Source: Pseudomonas sp. H9 (lineage in GTDB: Bacteria > Pseudomonadota > Gammaproteobacteria > Pseudomonadales > Pseudomonadaceae). Taken from it: DNA of 64,000 bases. Made by a program: the position numbers and the translations under genes. The stretch spans positions 1 to 64,000 of the forward strand of contig NZ_SMOK01000003.1 in assembly GCF_004353925.1 (NCBI RefSeq), in the 5' to 3' direction. The notes beneath the pieces were generated by a model. It was given only the letters and a program-made list of their open reading frames with translations, was not told the DNA's origin and made no database searches. Each line of letters starts with the position of its first letter. The stretch's first letter is position 1. Below, piece after piece: positions 14,594 to 24,669 of this stretch.

Positions 14594-17187
14594 ACCTGAA
14601 GTCTCTGTTCGCCAAGCTCAACGAAACCAGCCGCACGGCCACTGAAAGCGCGGCGGCCCTGTGCCTGTCGGAGCAGCACTACGACGTTGAGGTGGAGCAC
14701 CTGCTGCTGCAACTGCTCGACAACAGCGATAGCGACCTGACGCCGATCCTGCGCCACTACGACGTGCTCGCCGAACGCCTGCAGGCACAATTGCTCACCG
14801 CCCTGGGAAGCTTCAAGAAAGGCAACACCCGCACCCCGGCGCTGTCGCCGCACATCACCCGCATGATCGAGCAGGCCTGGTTACTCGCCTCGATCGAGTA
14901 CGGTGTCGGCCAGGTGCGCAGCGGCCATCTGCTACAGGCCCTGCTCGACGACGCCGAGCTGCGCCGCGTGGTAATCGCTTCAGCTGCGGAACTGGAGAAG
15001 ATCAACGCCGACGACCTGCGCCTGAACCTCGCCGCCCTGGTCGAAGGCAGCGCCGAGTCGAAGCTCGCCAGCCCCCTGGCCAGCCCTGCGGCACCCATCG
15101 TCAGCGCGGGCAAGGCCGGCGGCAAGACCCCGGCGCTGGATCAGTACACCGTCAACCTGACCCAGAGCGCCCGCGAAGGCCGCATTGACCCGGTGCTTGG
15201 GCGCGAATTCGAAGTGCGGCAGATGGTCGACATCCTCACCCGCCGCCGCCAGAACAATCCAATCCTCACCGGTGAGGCCGGCGTCGGCAAAACGGCCGTG
15301 GTCGAAGGCCTGGCCTTGCGCATTGCCCAAGGCGACGTGCCGGCGGTGCTCAAGGACGTGGCGCTGCACACCCTCGACCTGGGCCTGCTGCAGGCCGGAG
15401 CCGGGGTCAAGGGCGAGTTCGAAAACCGCCTCAAGGCCGTGATTGAAGAGGTCAAACGCAGCCTGCACCCGATCATCCTGTTCATCGACGAAGCTCATAC
15501 CTTGATCGGCTCCGGTGGCCAGGCCGGGCAAAACGATGCCGCCAACCTGCTCAAGCCAGCCTTGGCCCGCGGCGAGCTGCGCACCATTGCCGCCACCACC
15601 TGGGCTGAATACAAGAAGTATTTCGAGAAAGACGCGGCCCTCGCCCGCCGCTTCCAAGTGGTCAAGGTCGAAGAACCCGACGAAGACAAGGCCATCTACA
15701 TGCTGCGTGGCTTGCTCGGCAAGATGCGCGAACACCATAAAGTCGCAGTGATGGACGAAGCCCTGGTGCAAGCCGTGCGCCTGTCCAACCGCTACATCAC
15801 CGGCCGCCAGTTGCCCGATAAAGCCGTCAGCGTGCTCGACACCGCTTGCGCGCGCATTGCTCTGGCGCAGTCGTCGCAACCTGGGGCGTTGGAAGACTGC
15901 CGTCGGCAAATCGACAACCTGCAAGCAGAAGTCGCCGTACTTGGCCACGAAGCCGGCAAAGGCCACGATCATACCCGCCGCCTCGCTGAACTGCAGTCAG
16001 CCCTGCGAGCCGCGCAGCAGCAGGAACAACACCTGAACGAGCAATGGCAACAAGAGCTGGCGTTGGTCGAGCAGCTCAAAGCCCTGGATGCCGCCAGTGA
16101 CGCTGATGCCGCACAACTCAACGCGCTGCGTGCCGAGCTGGGCCGCGTACAAGGCGACCAGCCATTGGTCCACGCGCTGGTCGATGCCGGTGCCATCGCC
16201 CAGGTGATCAGCGGCTGGACAGGCATCCCACTAGGCAAGATGCTGCGTGACGAAATCGACACCGTGCAGCGTCTGCCGACCCTGCTCGGTGAGCGCGTGC
16301 TGGGCCAGGACCACGCCCTGCACGAGATTGGCAAGCGCATCAAGATTTCCCGTGCGCGCATGGAAGACCCAAACAAACCAATCGGCGTGTTCCTGCTGCT
16401 CGGCCCCAGCGGCGTCGGCAAGACCGAAACCGCCCTGGCCCTGGCCGACACTTTATATGGCGGCGAGCGCAACCTGATCACCATCAACATGTCCGAGTAC
16501 CAGGAGGCCCACACCGTGTCGAGCCTCAAGGGCTCACCACCCGGTTACGTCGGCTATGGTGAAGGCGGCGTGCTGACCGAAGCGGTGCGTCGCAAGCCGT
16601 ACAGCGTGGTATTGCTCGACGAAGTGGAAAAAGCCCACCCCGATGTGCTCGAACTGTTCTTCCAGGTGTTCGACAAGGGTGTACTGGACGACGGCGAAGG
16701 CCGCGAGATCAATTTCCGCAACACGGTGATCATCCTCACCTCCAACACCGGCACCGAGCGGATCATGCAACGCTGCCTGAACGCCGGGACACTGCCCAGC
16801 CCCGAGGCCATCGTCGAAGACCTGCGCGATGAGCTGAACCGAGTGTTCAAGCCAGCCTTCCTCGGGCGCCTGAACATCGTGCCGTTCTACCCGGTACAAG
16901 ACCAGGTGCTCGAACGCATCGTCGCCCTCAAGCTCGAGCGCATTGCCAAGCGTTTCGCGCACAACCACCAAGCGGAGCTCAGTTACGACCCGGCGCTGAT
17001 CAAGGCCATTGCCACACGTTGCACCGAAGTCGACAGCGGTGCGCGCAACATCGACAACATCCTGTCCCAAACCCTGATGCCCGAGCTTGCCCAGCATGTG
17101 CTCGAGCGCATGGCTCAAGACGCGCCGATCCAGCGTTTGACGATCGAACTGGGCAGCGATGGCGACTTCGCCTATCGCCTGACCTGA
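14590..17187 (+). CDS. clpV: TssH/ClpV, T6SS sheath-disassembly AAA+ ATPase
   Basis: This 865-residue Hsp100 protein starts at a GTG overlapping the tssG stop. It has a Clp N-domain (1-150), first Walker A GEAGVGKT at 228-235 with Walker B ILFIDEAH, a coiled-coil middle region (about 440-550, rich in Gln/Leu/Glu) and second Walker A GPSGVGKT at 605-612 with Walker B VVLLDEVEKAH. ClpV unfolds contracted TssBC sheath so that subunits can be reused. Length and order match the family, and nothing suggests loss of ATPase residues. Confidence 0.97.
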   Translation: MNLKSLFAKLNETSRTATESAAALCLSEQHYDVEVEHLLLQLLDNSDSDLTPILRHYDVLAERLQAQLLTALGSFKKGNTRTPALSPHITRMIEQAWLLASIEYGVGQVRSGHLLQALLDDAELRRVVIASAAELEKINADDLRLNLAALVEGSAESKLASPLASPAAPIVSAGKAGGKTPALDQYTVNLTQSAREGRIDPVLGREFEVRQMVDILTRRRQNNPILTGEAGVGKTAVVEGLALRIAQGDVPAVLKDVALHTLDLGLLQAGAGVKGEFENRLKAVIEEVKRSLHPIILFIDEAHTLIGSGGQAGQNDAANLLKPALARGELRTIAATTWAEYKKYFEKDAALARRFQVVKVEEPDEDKAIYMLRGLLGKMREHHKVAVMDEALVQAVRLSNRYITGRQLPDKAVSVLDTACARIALAQSSQPGALEDCRRQIDNLQAEVAVLGHEAGKGHDHTRRLAELQSALRAAQQQEQHLNEQWQQELALVEQLKALDAASDADAAQLNALRAELGRVQGDQPLVHALVDAGAIAQVISGWTGIPLGKMLRDEIDTVQRLPTLLGERVLGQDHALHEIGKRIKISRARMEDPNKPIGVFLLLGPSGVGKTETALALADTLYGGERNLITINMSEYQEAHTVSSLKGSPPGYVGYGEGGVLTEAVRRKPYSVVLLDEVEKAHPDVLELFFQVFDKGVLDDGEGREINFRNTVIILTSNTGTERIMQRCLNAGTLPSPEAIVEDLRDELNRVFKPAFLGRLNIVPFYPVQDQVLERIVALKLERIAKRFAHNHQAELSYDPALIKAIATRCTEVDSGARNIDNILSQTLMPELAQHVLERMAQDAPIQRLTIELGSDGDFAYRLT

Positions 17188-17211
17188 CCCGTACCCGGAG
17201 GTTTAGCCGTC

Positions 17212-17931
17212 ATGCAACACCAGCACACCGCCCTCAAGCACCTGACTGCCGCTGCCCTGCTGCTGGCGCTGGTCGGCTGCGGGGTCACCGACCGCATCGG
17301 CAAGCGCATGCAAGACAGTTGGGCAGCCGACATGCTCGCCGACAGCGAAAAGGTGATTCTCACCTCCGATGGTGGCAACCAGCTCAACCCTGATGCCGAC
17401 GGCAAGCCATTGTCGGTGGTGATGCGCGTGTACCAGTTGAGCGACCTCGAACGGTTCGTCGCGGCTGACGCTGACACTCTCTGGGAGGCACCGGAAAAAG
17501 CCTTGGGCAACACCCTGGTGGAAGCCCGCGAGATCACCGTGCTGCCGGGTATCGGCCAGATCGACCAGTGGCCGCTGGCCAAAAGCGCCCGCTACGTCGG
17601 CGTGGCGGCTTTTTTCCGCGATGAACAGGATGCCCGCTGGAAGGTCGCCTTCGACGCCAACTCGCTGCGCAAGGACGGCATCTGGTTCTCCTCCGACGGC
17701 CTGCGGATTCTGGTGGACAACACCGAGATCACCGCAATGCGCGGTGTGGATGTGCTGAACAAACCGCCCACTGCCGAGCAATTGGCCGCCACGCAGCAAA
17801 AAACTGCACCGCTACCCCTCGTCGACAAGGTTCAGGACGCGGTGATCGACAAGGCCAGCGACGCCACCACCCAGTCGGCGCGCAACGCGATGGATTCAAC
17901 CTTCAACTCTTTAGTGGATAGCGTCAAATGA
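17212..17931 (+). CDS. tssJ: TssJ, T6SS outer-membrane lipoprotein
   Basis: The signal peptide ends in the lipobox LVGC with Cys23 as the lipidated residue. The beta-sandwich follows (VVMRVYQLSDLERFVAADAD, then EITVLPGIGQIDQW). At 239 residues it is longer than many TssJ proteins because of a C-terminal tail after about residue 185 (polar, KVQDAVIDKASDATTQSARN). TssJ anchors the TssLM membrane complex to the outer membrane. A perfect GGAGG precedes the ATG, and the stop overlaps tssK by four bases. Confidence 0.95.
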   Translation: MQHQHTALKHLTAAALLLALVGCGVTDRIGKRMQDSWAADMLADSEKVILTSDGGNQLNPDADGKPLSVVMRVYQLSDLERFVAADADTLWEAPEKALGNTLVEAREITVLPGIGQIDQWPLAKSARYVGVAAFFRDEQDARWKVAFDANSLRKDGIWFSSDGLRILVDNTEITAMRGVDVLNKPPTAEQLAATQQKTAPLPLVDKVQDAVIDKASDATTQSARNAMDSTFNSLVDSVK

Positions 17932-19271
17932 GCAAGCAGAGCCGGGTGATGTGGTCGGAAGGCATGTTCTTGCTGCCCCAGCACTTTCAGTATCAGGATG
18001 AGTTCCACCAGCACCAGTTGGCCGAGGCGACCCTGCGCACTACGCCGTTCCACTGGGGTGTGCAAGCACTCCAGGTGGACGAGGACGCCCTGAGCAATGG
18101 GTCGCTGCAGCTCAAACGCCTGAAGCTGGTGTTCCCCGATGGCAGCCTGTACGACGCGCCGCAGCACGACCCTCTGCCCGCCGCGCGCGACCTCAAAGAC
18201 CTGCTCAAGGCCAACGACCTGAAGGTTTATGCTGCGCTGAAACTGCCCGAAGCCTTCGGCCTCAACTACGTCGAAGACGGCCAGGAGCACAAGGCCGCGC
18301 GACGCTTTCGCAAGCAATTCGACACCCTGCCCGACCTCAACGAAGGTGAGCTGGAAAACGAAATCACCAGCCTGCGCCTGAATGTGGTGCTGCTGGTCGA
18401 CGGTGACAGCCTCGATGGCTACAGCCACTGCCCGCTGGCCAAGTTGACGCGCAACAGCATGGGCGGTTTCAACCTCGACCCGCATTTCGTTCACCCGACC
18501 CTGCACCTGGGCAATCACGAAACCCTGGCGAGCATCGGCAAGCGCCTGCTCGGTGCCCTGCAGGCCAAGAGCAAGGCCCTGTCGGGGCGGCGCCGTGAGC
18601 GAGCCGATCAGATCGCCGAGTTCGGCGCCAGCGACGTCACCCTGTTCTGGTTGCTCAACACGGTCAACCGCGCCCACCCGCAGTTGGCTCATCTGCTGGC
18701 GCATCCGCGCCTGCACCCTGAGCGCCTGTACCTGTTCCTTGCCGACCTGGCCGGCGGCCTGCTGACCTTCACCCTGGACACCCAGCTCAGCGACATCCCC
18801 GAGTACGACCACCACGACCCGGCAGCCTCACTGGCCAAGCTCGACGAGATGATTCGGGTAATGCTCGACAACGTCGTGCCTAACCAGTGCATCGTCATCA
18901 ACCTGACCCAGACCAAGCCGTCCTACTGGCAAGGCCAGTTGCGTGATCCGCGCCTGACCGAGGCAGATTTCTATATTTCGGTGCATGCCGACATGCCCGG
19001 CGCCAGCCTGCTGGAACTGGTGCCCAGAGCATTCAAGGTCGGCTCGCCGGAAGACATCGAAGTGGTGGTCAACAGCGCCATGCCTGGCGTCACCCTCAAT
19101 CATGCCGCACGCCTGCCCAATGCAATCCCGGTGCGCCTGGACAACCAGTACTTCGCCATCGAGCCCCATGGCTCGGTCTATGAGCGGATGATGAACGCCC
19201 AGGCCATCAGCTTCTATGCGCCCAGCGCCTTTACCAACCTCAAGCTCGAACTGATGGCGGTGCTCAAATGA
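17928..19271 (+). CDS. tssK: TssK, T6SS baseplate-membrane complex adaptor
   Basis: The 447-residue protein has the family opening RVMWSEGMFLLPQHFQYQDE and typical blocks ERLYLFLADLAGGLLTF and IPVRLDNQYFAIE near the end. TssK trimers bind the TssFG wedge and TssL/TssM. The ATG overlaps the tssJ stop, and the TGA overlaps the tssL ATG. Confidence 0.97.
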   Translation: MSKQSRVMWSEGMFLLPQHFQYQDEFHQHQLAEATLRTTPFHWGVQALQVDEDALSNGSLQLKRLKLVFPDGSLYDAPQHDPLPAARDLKDLLKANDLKVYAALKLPEAFGLNYVEDGQEHKAARRFRKQFDTLPDLNEGELENEITSLRLNVVLLVDGDSLDGYSHCPLAKLTRNSMGGFNLDPHFVHPTLHLGNHETLASIGKRLLGALQAKSKALSGRRRERADQIAEFGASDVTLFWLLNTVNRAHPQLAHLLAHPRLHPERLYLFLADLAGGLLTFTLDTQLSDIPEYDHHDPAASLAKLDEMIRVMLDNVVPNQCIVINLTQTKPSYWQGQLRDPRLTEADFYISVHADMPGASLLELVPRAFKVGSPEDIEVVVNSAMPGVTLNHAARLPNAIPVRLDNQYFAIEPHGSVYERMMNAQAISFYAPSAFTNLKLELMAVLK

Positions 19272-19984
19272 CCGAAGCCGTACTGCAACAGGACGCCGTC
19301 GCGGCCGCCAACGACAGACCAACCCTCAAAGGCTTGGTCCAAGACTTCATCAGCATGGCACTGATTGTGCGCCGTGGGCGCCAGGTGACGTCGGTAGCGG
19401 CCTTTGAAAACAGCGTCGAGCGTTTTTTTGCCGACCTTGAGCGCAGTGCCCGTGCCGCCAATTACAGTGTCGAGCAGGTCAAAGATACCCAGTACGCGCT
19501 GTGCGCCTTCCTTGACGAAAGCGTGCTGCGCGCCGGAGACAGCGAACTGCGCCGGCACTTCGAATTGCAGCCGCTGCAGTTCCGCTACTTCGGCGTGCAC
19601 CTGGCCGGTGAAGGTTTCTTCGAGAAGATCGAGGCGCTACGCGCCGACGTCAAACAGAACATCGACGTGCTCGAGGTCTACCACCTGTGCCTGGCGCTGG
19701 GTTTCGAAGGCAAATTCAGCCTCGGCCAGAAAGACCAACTGCGCTACCTGGCCAACACCCTGGGCCAGGACATCGCCCGCTACCGCAAGCCACCAAAGGC
19801 ACTGTCGCCAGACTGGGCCCTGCCAGACCAGGTGTCGCAGATGCTGCGCCACGAGGTGCCGCTGTGGGTGTACCTGGCGTTGATCGCGCTGGTCTGCGCA
19901 GCGGTGTACCTGACGCTCGACTGGTTGCTGGACAAGGACGTCACCGCCCTTTCCGAACTCATCCACCAGTTGTTCAGTGCCTGA
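19268..19984 (+). CDS. tssL: TssL, T6SS inner-membrane DotU-type protein (no peptidoglycan domain)
   Basis: The 238 residues form a cytosolic DotU helical bundle (CAFLDESVLRAGDSELRRHF, FFEKIEALRADVKQNIDVLE, LCLALGFEGKFSLGQ), one transmembrane helix near 198-218 and only about 20 residues beyond it. Thus it lacks the OmpA-like domain that long TssL proteins carry. The peptidoglycan-binding role is likely taken by the fusion protein at 24666. It overlaps tssK by four bases. Confidence 0.96.
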   Translation: MTEAVLQQDAVAAANDRPTLKGLVQDFISMALIVRRGRQVTSVAAFENSVERFFADLERSARAANYSVEQVKDTQYALCAFLDESVLRAGDSELRRHFELQPLQFRYFGVHLAGEGFFEKIEALRADVKQNIDVLEVYHLCLALGFEGKFSLGQKDQLRYLANTLGQDIARYRKPPKALSPDWALPDQVSQMLRHEVPLWVYLALIALVCAAVYLTLDWLLDKDVTALSELIHQLFSA

Positions 19985-20014
19985 GCACCGTTCAGGTAAT
20001 CGAGTCAGGAAGAC

Positions 20015-23000
20015 ATGAAAACACTATTGCGTCTGTTGAAGAGTTTCTGGATTCTCGTGCCACTGTTGTGGCTGGCGAGCCTGCTGATCTGTTGGTTGTT
20101 CGCGCCGCTGGTGCCGTGGCTGAACCAGCATGTGCCGGAGGCGCTGGCCATTGTCAGCGCCTGCTTCCTGTTGTTGATCGTGCTGCGCCAGTACCAGCGT
20201 ATCCGCGCCGAGCACAACCTGGAGAACCTGCTGCAGATCGAGGTCGACCGCTCCTGGAACGCCACCGGCGAGTTCCGTGACCAACAGGTACTGCGCGAGC
20301 GCCTCAAGCATGCCATCGCCATGCTACGCACCGACCGCTCCGCCGGAGGCGGCGGCAAGGCGGCGCTATCTGACCTGCCCTGGTACCTGGTGGTCGGCAT
20401 GTCGGCGGCAGGCAAAACGTCGCTGCTGACTCACTCAGGTCTGTCGGCCAGCATTGCCACAGCCCATGACAGTGAAAGCGGCACACAGCACTGTGATTGG
20501 TACTTCAGCCGCGATGCAGTAATGATCGACACCGCTGGCCGCTACCTGCGCGATGACCAGTCGGCCAGCGAGTTCTCGGCCTTTTTGCGGATGCTGCGCA
20601 AGCAACGCGGCAAGGCGGCGATCAATGGCCTGGTGCTGGTGGTCAGCCTGCCCGAGTTGCTGGCCGCCAACAGCGATGAGCGCGAAGCGCTGGCTGCGCA
20701 GCTGGTGGCGCGGGTAGAAGAATACGCCGAGTGCCTGGACGCCAACCCGCCGGTCTACCTGATGCTGAGCAAGACGGACCAACTGCCAGGCTTCAATCAG
20801 GCATTCGAAGGCCTCAACCTGCACGAGCGCCAACAACCACTGGGCATGACCTTCGGCCTGGCCGAAATCCGTGACCATGGCTTGCACACGGTACTCGAAA
20901 CCCGTTTGAACAGCCTGCAGCGCCATATTCGTCAGCATGTAGACGCACAGATGATCGCCCTCGGCGCCGAGGCCGACAGCACCCTGCTGAACTTCCCGCA
21001 GTATTTCGCCGAACTCAGCGGCGTACTTGAGCCGTTCCTGAAGCACTTCACCCAAGGCAACCACACCACCTCCCCGTTGCTGCGCGGTCTGTACTTCACC
21101 AGTGCGCTGCAGACCGGCCAGCACCTGAGCCAAGTCTACGAAGACGCCATCGCCGAAGACTTCGCCTTGCAGGCCGCCTACGACGACGGTGCACAGGCTT
21201 CGGGCACGCCTCAGGGCAACCGCAGCTACTTCATCACCGATACCTTTCGCCAGGTGATTTTCCCCGATCGCGATCTCACGCTGTACCAGTCGGGCAAAGG
21301 CCGCCACAGCGCATTCAGCCCACTGCTGCTGGGCCTGGCCGTGGCAGCCGGGGGGCTGTTTATCGCCTGGCAGGGTCTGTCGTTTGCCAATAACCGCCAA
21401 TGGCTGCAGGGCTTGCGCGAGCAATTGGTGCAGATCGAACAATCGAGTGATCGCGAGCAACTGCTGGCCGCTGGCAAAGGCCTGGAAGTGCTGCGCCAGC
21501 AAATGACGAACGTAGAGGCTCATCGCTTGCAAGGTGTGCCGCTGCGACTGGGGGCTGGTCTGTACCAGGGCGAGGTGATTCATCAGCTCACCGGTACGGC
21601 CTACCTGGCACAACTTCGCAGCCAGGCGCTGGAACCGATCACGCGTGACCTGCAGGTGCAGTTGCGCGCGTTCAATACCCTGACCAATCAGGTCAACCAG
21701 ACGCTGGAGTTCACCCCGGCACCTACGCCAAAGCTGCGCAACGGCAAGGCCCTGCCACCGGCAGTGGCAACCAAGGTCAACCTGGCCACTGCCAGCGATG
21801 CCGCTGAGCTGTCAGCCACCACCGGCGGCCTGTCGCTCTCCGAAGAAATGCTCGGGCGCCTGGATGAGCAACAGGTGGCATCCATCATCGATGCCTACAA
21901 CATCCTCAAGCTGTACCTGCTGTTGACTGAGCCGCAGGCACACCCGGACCCGGCCTTCATCACCGCCAGCCTGCCCCAGGCATGGGCCAGTGCAGGTGTT
22001 TCGGCGGAAAAAGGCGTGATCGACGAGAATGCCCCGCGGTATGTGCAACTGCTTGAACAAGGCCTGGCACCATCGCTGCCCCGCAACGAGCCATTGATCA
22101 GCGAAACCCGGCAGAACCTCAAGTCATTCATGATCGCCAGTTCGCTGGTAGATCGCGAATACCTGCGCCTGCAGCTCGAAGCCAGCCGCCAGTTTCCGGC
22201 CCTGAGCCTCAACGACCTGGTACCGCAGCCCGGTCGCGCACTGCTGTACGGCTCCGCCGGCGTACCGGCGATCTACACCCGCCAGGGCTGGGAGACCTTC
22301 GTCAAACCCGAGCTGATCAAGCTGGTGTCGGGCAACCTGCGCAACGAATCGGACTGGGTACTGGACGGTGAAGGCGGTGATGCCATCGTGCAGAAAGCCA
22401 ATTTCGTGCGCGAGTTCATGGCCCGCTACAAACGTGATTACGCCCAAGCCTGGTACAAGATGGTCAGCAGTGTTGGCGTGCGCCACTTCGCCGACCTGGC
22501 TTCAGCAACACAACAGCTGGGGCTGCTCAGCGACGTACAAAACTCGCCGGTTAAAAACCTGCTGGCAGCGGTCAACGACAATACCCAGTGGGACCTGCCG
22601 GTCAAACGAGAAATCCCGAGCCCCGGCACAGCCCGCGATGACGGTTTCTGGAGCAAGGTCAGCGGCCTGTTCGAGCACAACGACACCTTGCCCGCCACCA
22701 GCGTCCCAGTGCTGCCGATGATCGACGATGGCAGCCTGGCCAAGCGCTTCGAACCGGTAGCGCGGGTATTCGCCGCAAACAATGCCGAAGGCGCCGATAG
22801 CACCATCATGGACCGCTACCTGGCGGCCCTGCGCAAACTCAAGGTGCGCATGAACAACATCCAGCGCTCGCAGGATGTGGGCAAAAGCAGCAAGCAGTTG
22901 ATCAGCGAAACCCTGGAAGGCCAGCCGAGCGAAGTGACCACCGTGCGCAATTACGTGGAAACCAGCGTCGACACCAGCCAGGACGGCCTGTCGCGCTCAC

Positions 23001-23764
23001 TTCAAGGGTTGTTCAGCCTGCCTGTTCAGTACGCCTGGGAAACCTTGCGCGACCCGGCAGGACAACAAATCGCCAAGGCCTGGGCGCAGCAGATCGCCAA
23101 GCCATGGGAACAGGTCATGGCACATCGTTACCCGATTGCCAGCGGTAGTCGCAACGAAGCCTCGGTCAAAGACCTGCAACGCTTTGTAGACCCCGACAAT
23201 GGTCTGTTGCCGACCTTCAAGCGCAACGAAATCGGCAACCTCTCCGGTGGTGAAGGTCTCGGTCTGAGCGACGGCAAGGCAACGGCGCTGGTCAATCCAG
23301 CCATGCTCAGAAGCATCGACAAGGCTAGCTCCCTGGGCCAGGTGATCGCCAGCCTGTCGGACCGCGACAACGGCTTCGAGGTCATGCTCGAACCATCAGC
23401 CAACTTCACCGACATCGTGTTTACCCTCGATGGCCAGGAGCAGCACTACCGCAACGGCCGCAGCAGCTGGAACCGCTTCGCCTGGCCGGGAACCAGCAAC
23501 GCACCAGGTGCACGCCTGGACGTGGTCACCCTGAGTGGCGCGCGGCTGACCGTCTTCGACTTCCCAGGGCGCTGGGGCCTGCTACGTATGAACGAAAGCG
23601 CTCGGGTCGACGACCTCGATGGCATCCAGCAACGCTTCAGCTGGAACACCGCCAACGGCCGGGTCAGCCTGGTGGTCCGTAATTTCGGTGGCGTCAAACT
23701 GACCGATCTGGGTGACGTAAAGGCCCTCAGCGCGCTCAACGATACCGGCAGGGGCGCACAATGA
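20015..23764 (+). CDS. tssM: TssM, T6SS inner-membrane IcmF protein
   Basis: The 1249-residue protein has two N-terminal helices (about 10-31 and 43-58), a cytosolic NTPase-like domain with Walker A GMSAAGKT at 128-135 and DTAGRYL nearby, a third membrane segment around 430-450 (SPLLLGLAVAAGGLFIAWQG) and a long periplasmic part that reaches TssJ. It is full length for the family. AGGAAG precedes the ATG, and the stop overlaps the tagF ATG. Confidence 0.97.
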   Translation: MKTLLRLLKSFWILVPLLWLASLLICWLFAPLVPWLNQHVPEALAIVSACFLLLIVLRQYQRIRAEHNLENLLQIEVDRSWNATGEFRDQQVLRERLKHAIAMLRTDRSAGGGGKAALSDLPWYLVVGMSAAGKTSLLTHSGLSASIATAHDSESGTQHCDWYFSRDAVMIDTAGRYLRDDQSASEFSAFLRMLRKQRGKAAINGLVLVVSLPELLAANSDEREALAAQLVARVEEYAECLDANPPVYLMLSKTDQLPGFNQAFEGLNLHERQQPLGMTFGLAEIRDHGLHTVLETRLNSLQRHIRQHVDAQMIALGAEADSTLLNFPQYFAELSGVLEPFLKHFTQGNHTTSPLLRGLYFTSALQTGQHLSQVYEDAIAEDFALQAAYDDGAQASGTPQGNRSYFITDTFRQVIFPDRDLTLYQSGKGRHSAFSPLLLGLAVAAGGLFIAWQGLSFANNRQWLQGLREQLVQIEQSSDREQLLAAGKGLEVLRQQMTNVEAHRLQGVPLRLGAGLYQGEVIHQLTGTAYLAQLRSQALEPITRDLQVQLRAFNTLTNQVNQTLEFTPAPTPKLRNGKALPPAVATKVNLATASDAAELSATTGGLSLSEEMLGRLDEQQVASIIDAYNILKLYLLLTEPQAHPDPAFITASLPQAWASAGVSAEKGVIDENAPRYVQLLEQGLAPSLPRNEPLISETRQNLKSFMIASSLVDREYLRLQLEASRQFPALSLNDLVPQPGRALLYGSAGVPAIYTRQGWETFVKPELIKLVSGNLRNESDWVLDGEGGDAIVQKANFVREFMARYKRDYAQAWYKMVSSVGVRHFADLASATQQLGLLSDVQNSPVKNLLAAVNDNTQWDLPVKREIPSPGTARDDGFWSKVSGLFEHNDTLPATSVPVLPMIDDGSLAKRFEPVARVFAANNAEGADSTIMDRYLAALRKLKVRMNNIQRSQDVGKSSKQLISETLEGQPSEVTTVRNYVETSVDTSQDGLSRSLQGLFSLPVQYAWETLRDPAGQQIAKAWAQQIAKPWEQVMAHRYPIASGSRNEASVKDLQRFVDPDNGLLPTFKRNEIGNLSGGEGLGLSDGKATALVNPAMLRSIDKASSLGQVIASLSDRDNGFEVMLEPSANFTDIVFTLDGQEQHYRNGRSSWNRFAWPGTSNAPGARLDVVTLSGARLTVFDFPGRWGLLRMNESARVDDLDGIQQRFSWNTANGRVSLVVRNFGGVKLTDLGDVKALSALNDTGRGAQ

Positions 23765-24669
23765 TCGGTTGTTTCGGCAAGCTTCCGTCGAGCGCGGACT
23801 TCGTCAGCCTGCAGGGTGCGGCGCAAGAAGTCCGGGAGTTCGACGCCTGGCTGCAATCTTCGCTGGCGGCCATGCGCCACCAGGACGACTGGCAGGCGTT
23901 GTTCGACTCATTGCCGATGTGTTTTTTCAGTTACCGGGCGTGCAATGGCAACTGGCTGCTGGGCGGCCTTCTCAGCTCGCGCGATAGCAGCGAACGGCGC
24001 TACCCCTTTTTCATCTTCCAGCTACTCAAGGGCCAGGAAGGTGAAACGCTGCTCAACCCGTTCACCCTTGGCGAACTGTTCAGCGCCCAGATCAAGCCCC
24101 TGCTCCACCAGGCGGTGCATGGCAGCGAGCCCGCCACTTTGTTCGAGCAGATCAAGGCGCTGCGCCTGCTGCAAACCCAGGACCTGGACTTGTTCCGTCG
24201 TGTACATGCCAAGTTCCTGCATGATTTCAGCTTCAGCGACATCGCCCGTGCACTTCACGGCTCGTGGCCGACCTTTGACAGCGCCACGGCGCTGGCACGC
24301 CTGCAAATGATCAGAGCGTCGCTGCACAGCGACTTCGCAGGCGGCATTGAACTGCCCCTGCCGGCCGAGCGCGGCCTGAAAAACCCCACCGCCGACCTCT
24401 GGCTGACCTGGCTGACGCGAATGAGCGGGTGCCACCACGTGCCGGCAGTGAGCCTGTTGGCCGATGATTTCATGCTCCCACGGCTGTACTGCTTCCCATC
24501 GCGTCACACCAGCAGCGCCTATCGCCTGCTCAGTGGCAGCAGCGAAACACACCTGCATCTGGAGCTGCTCAGCCCAATGGCGCTGCCGCCCTGTGCACCG
24601 GATTACGACCGACCTCTTGAACACGTCATCGGCCAGTTCGTCGAGACGCTGGATGTGACGCCTGTATGA
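23761..24669 (+). CDS. tagF: TagF-type T6SS accessory protein
   Basis: The 302-residue protein opens with GCFGKLPSSADFVSLQG, the hallmark of TagF, followed by EFDAWLQSSL. In P. aeruginosa TagF holds back T6SS assembly until threonine phosphorylation releases it. No PpkA kinase, PppA phosphatase or Fha gene is visible in this window, so here it may act independently of that pathway or the partners lie elsewhere. It overlaps both neighbours by four bases. Confidence 0.9.
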   Translation: MIGCFGKLPSSADFVSLQGAAQEVREFDAWLQSSLAAMRHQDDWQALFDSLPMCFFSYRACNGNWLLGGLLSSRDSSERRYPFFIFQLLKGQEGETLLNPFTLGELFSAQIKPLLHQAVHGSEPATLFEQIKALRLLQTQDLDLFRRVHAKFLHDFSFSDIARALHGSWPTFDSATALARLQMIRASLHSDFAGGIELPLPAERGLKNPTADLWLTWLTRMSGCHHVPAVSLLADDFMLPRLYCFPSRHTSSAYRLLSGSSETHLHLELLSPMALPPCAPDYDRPLEHVIGQFVETLDVTPV

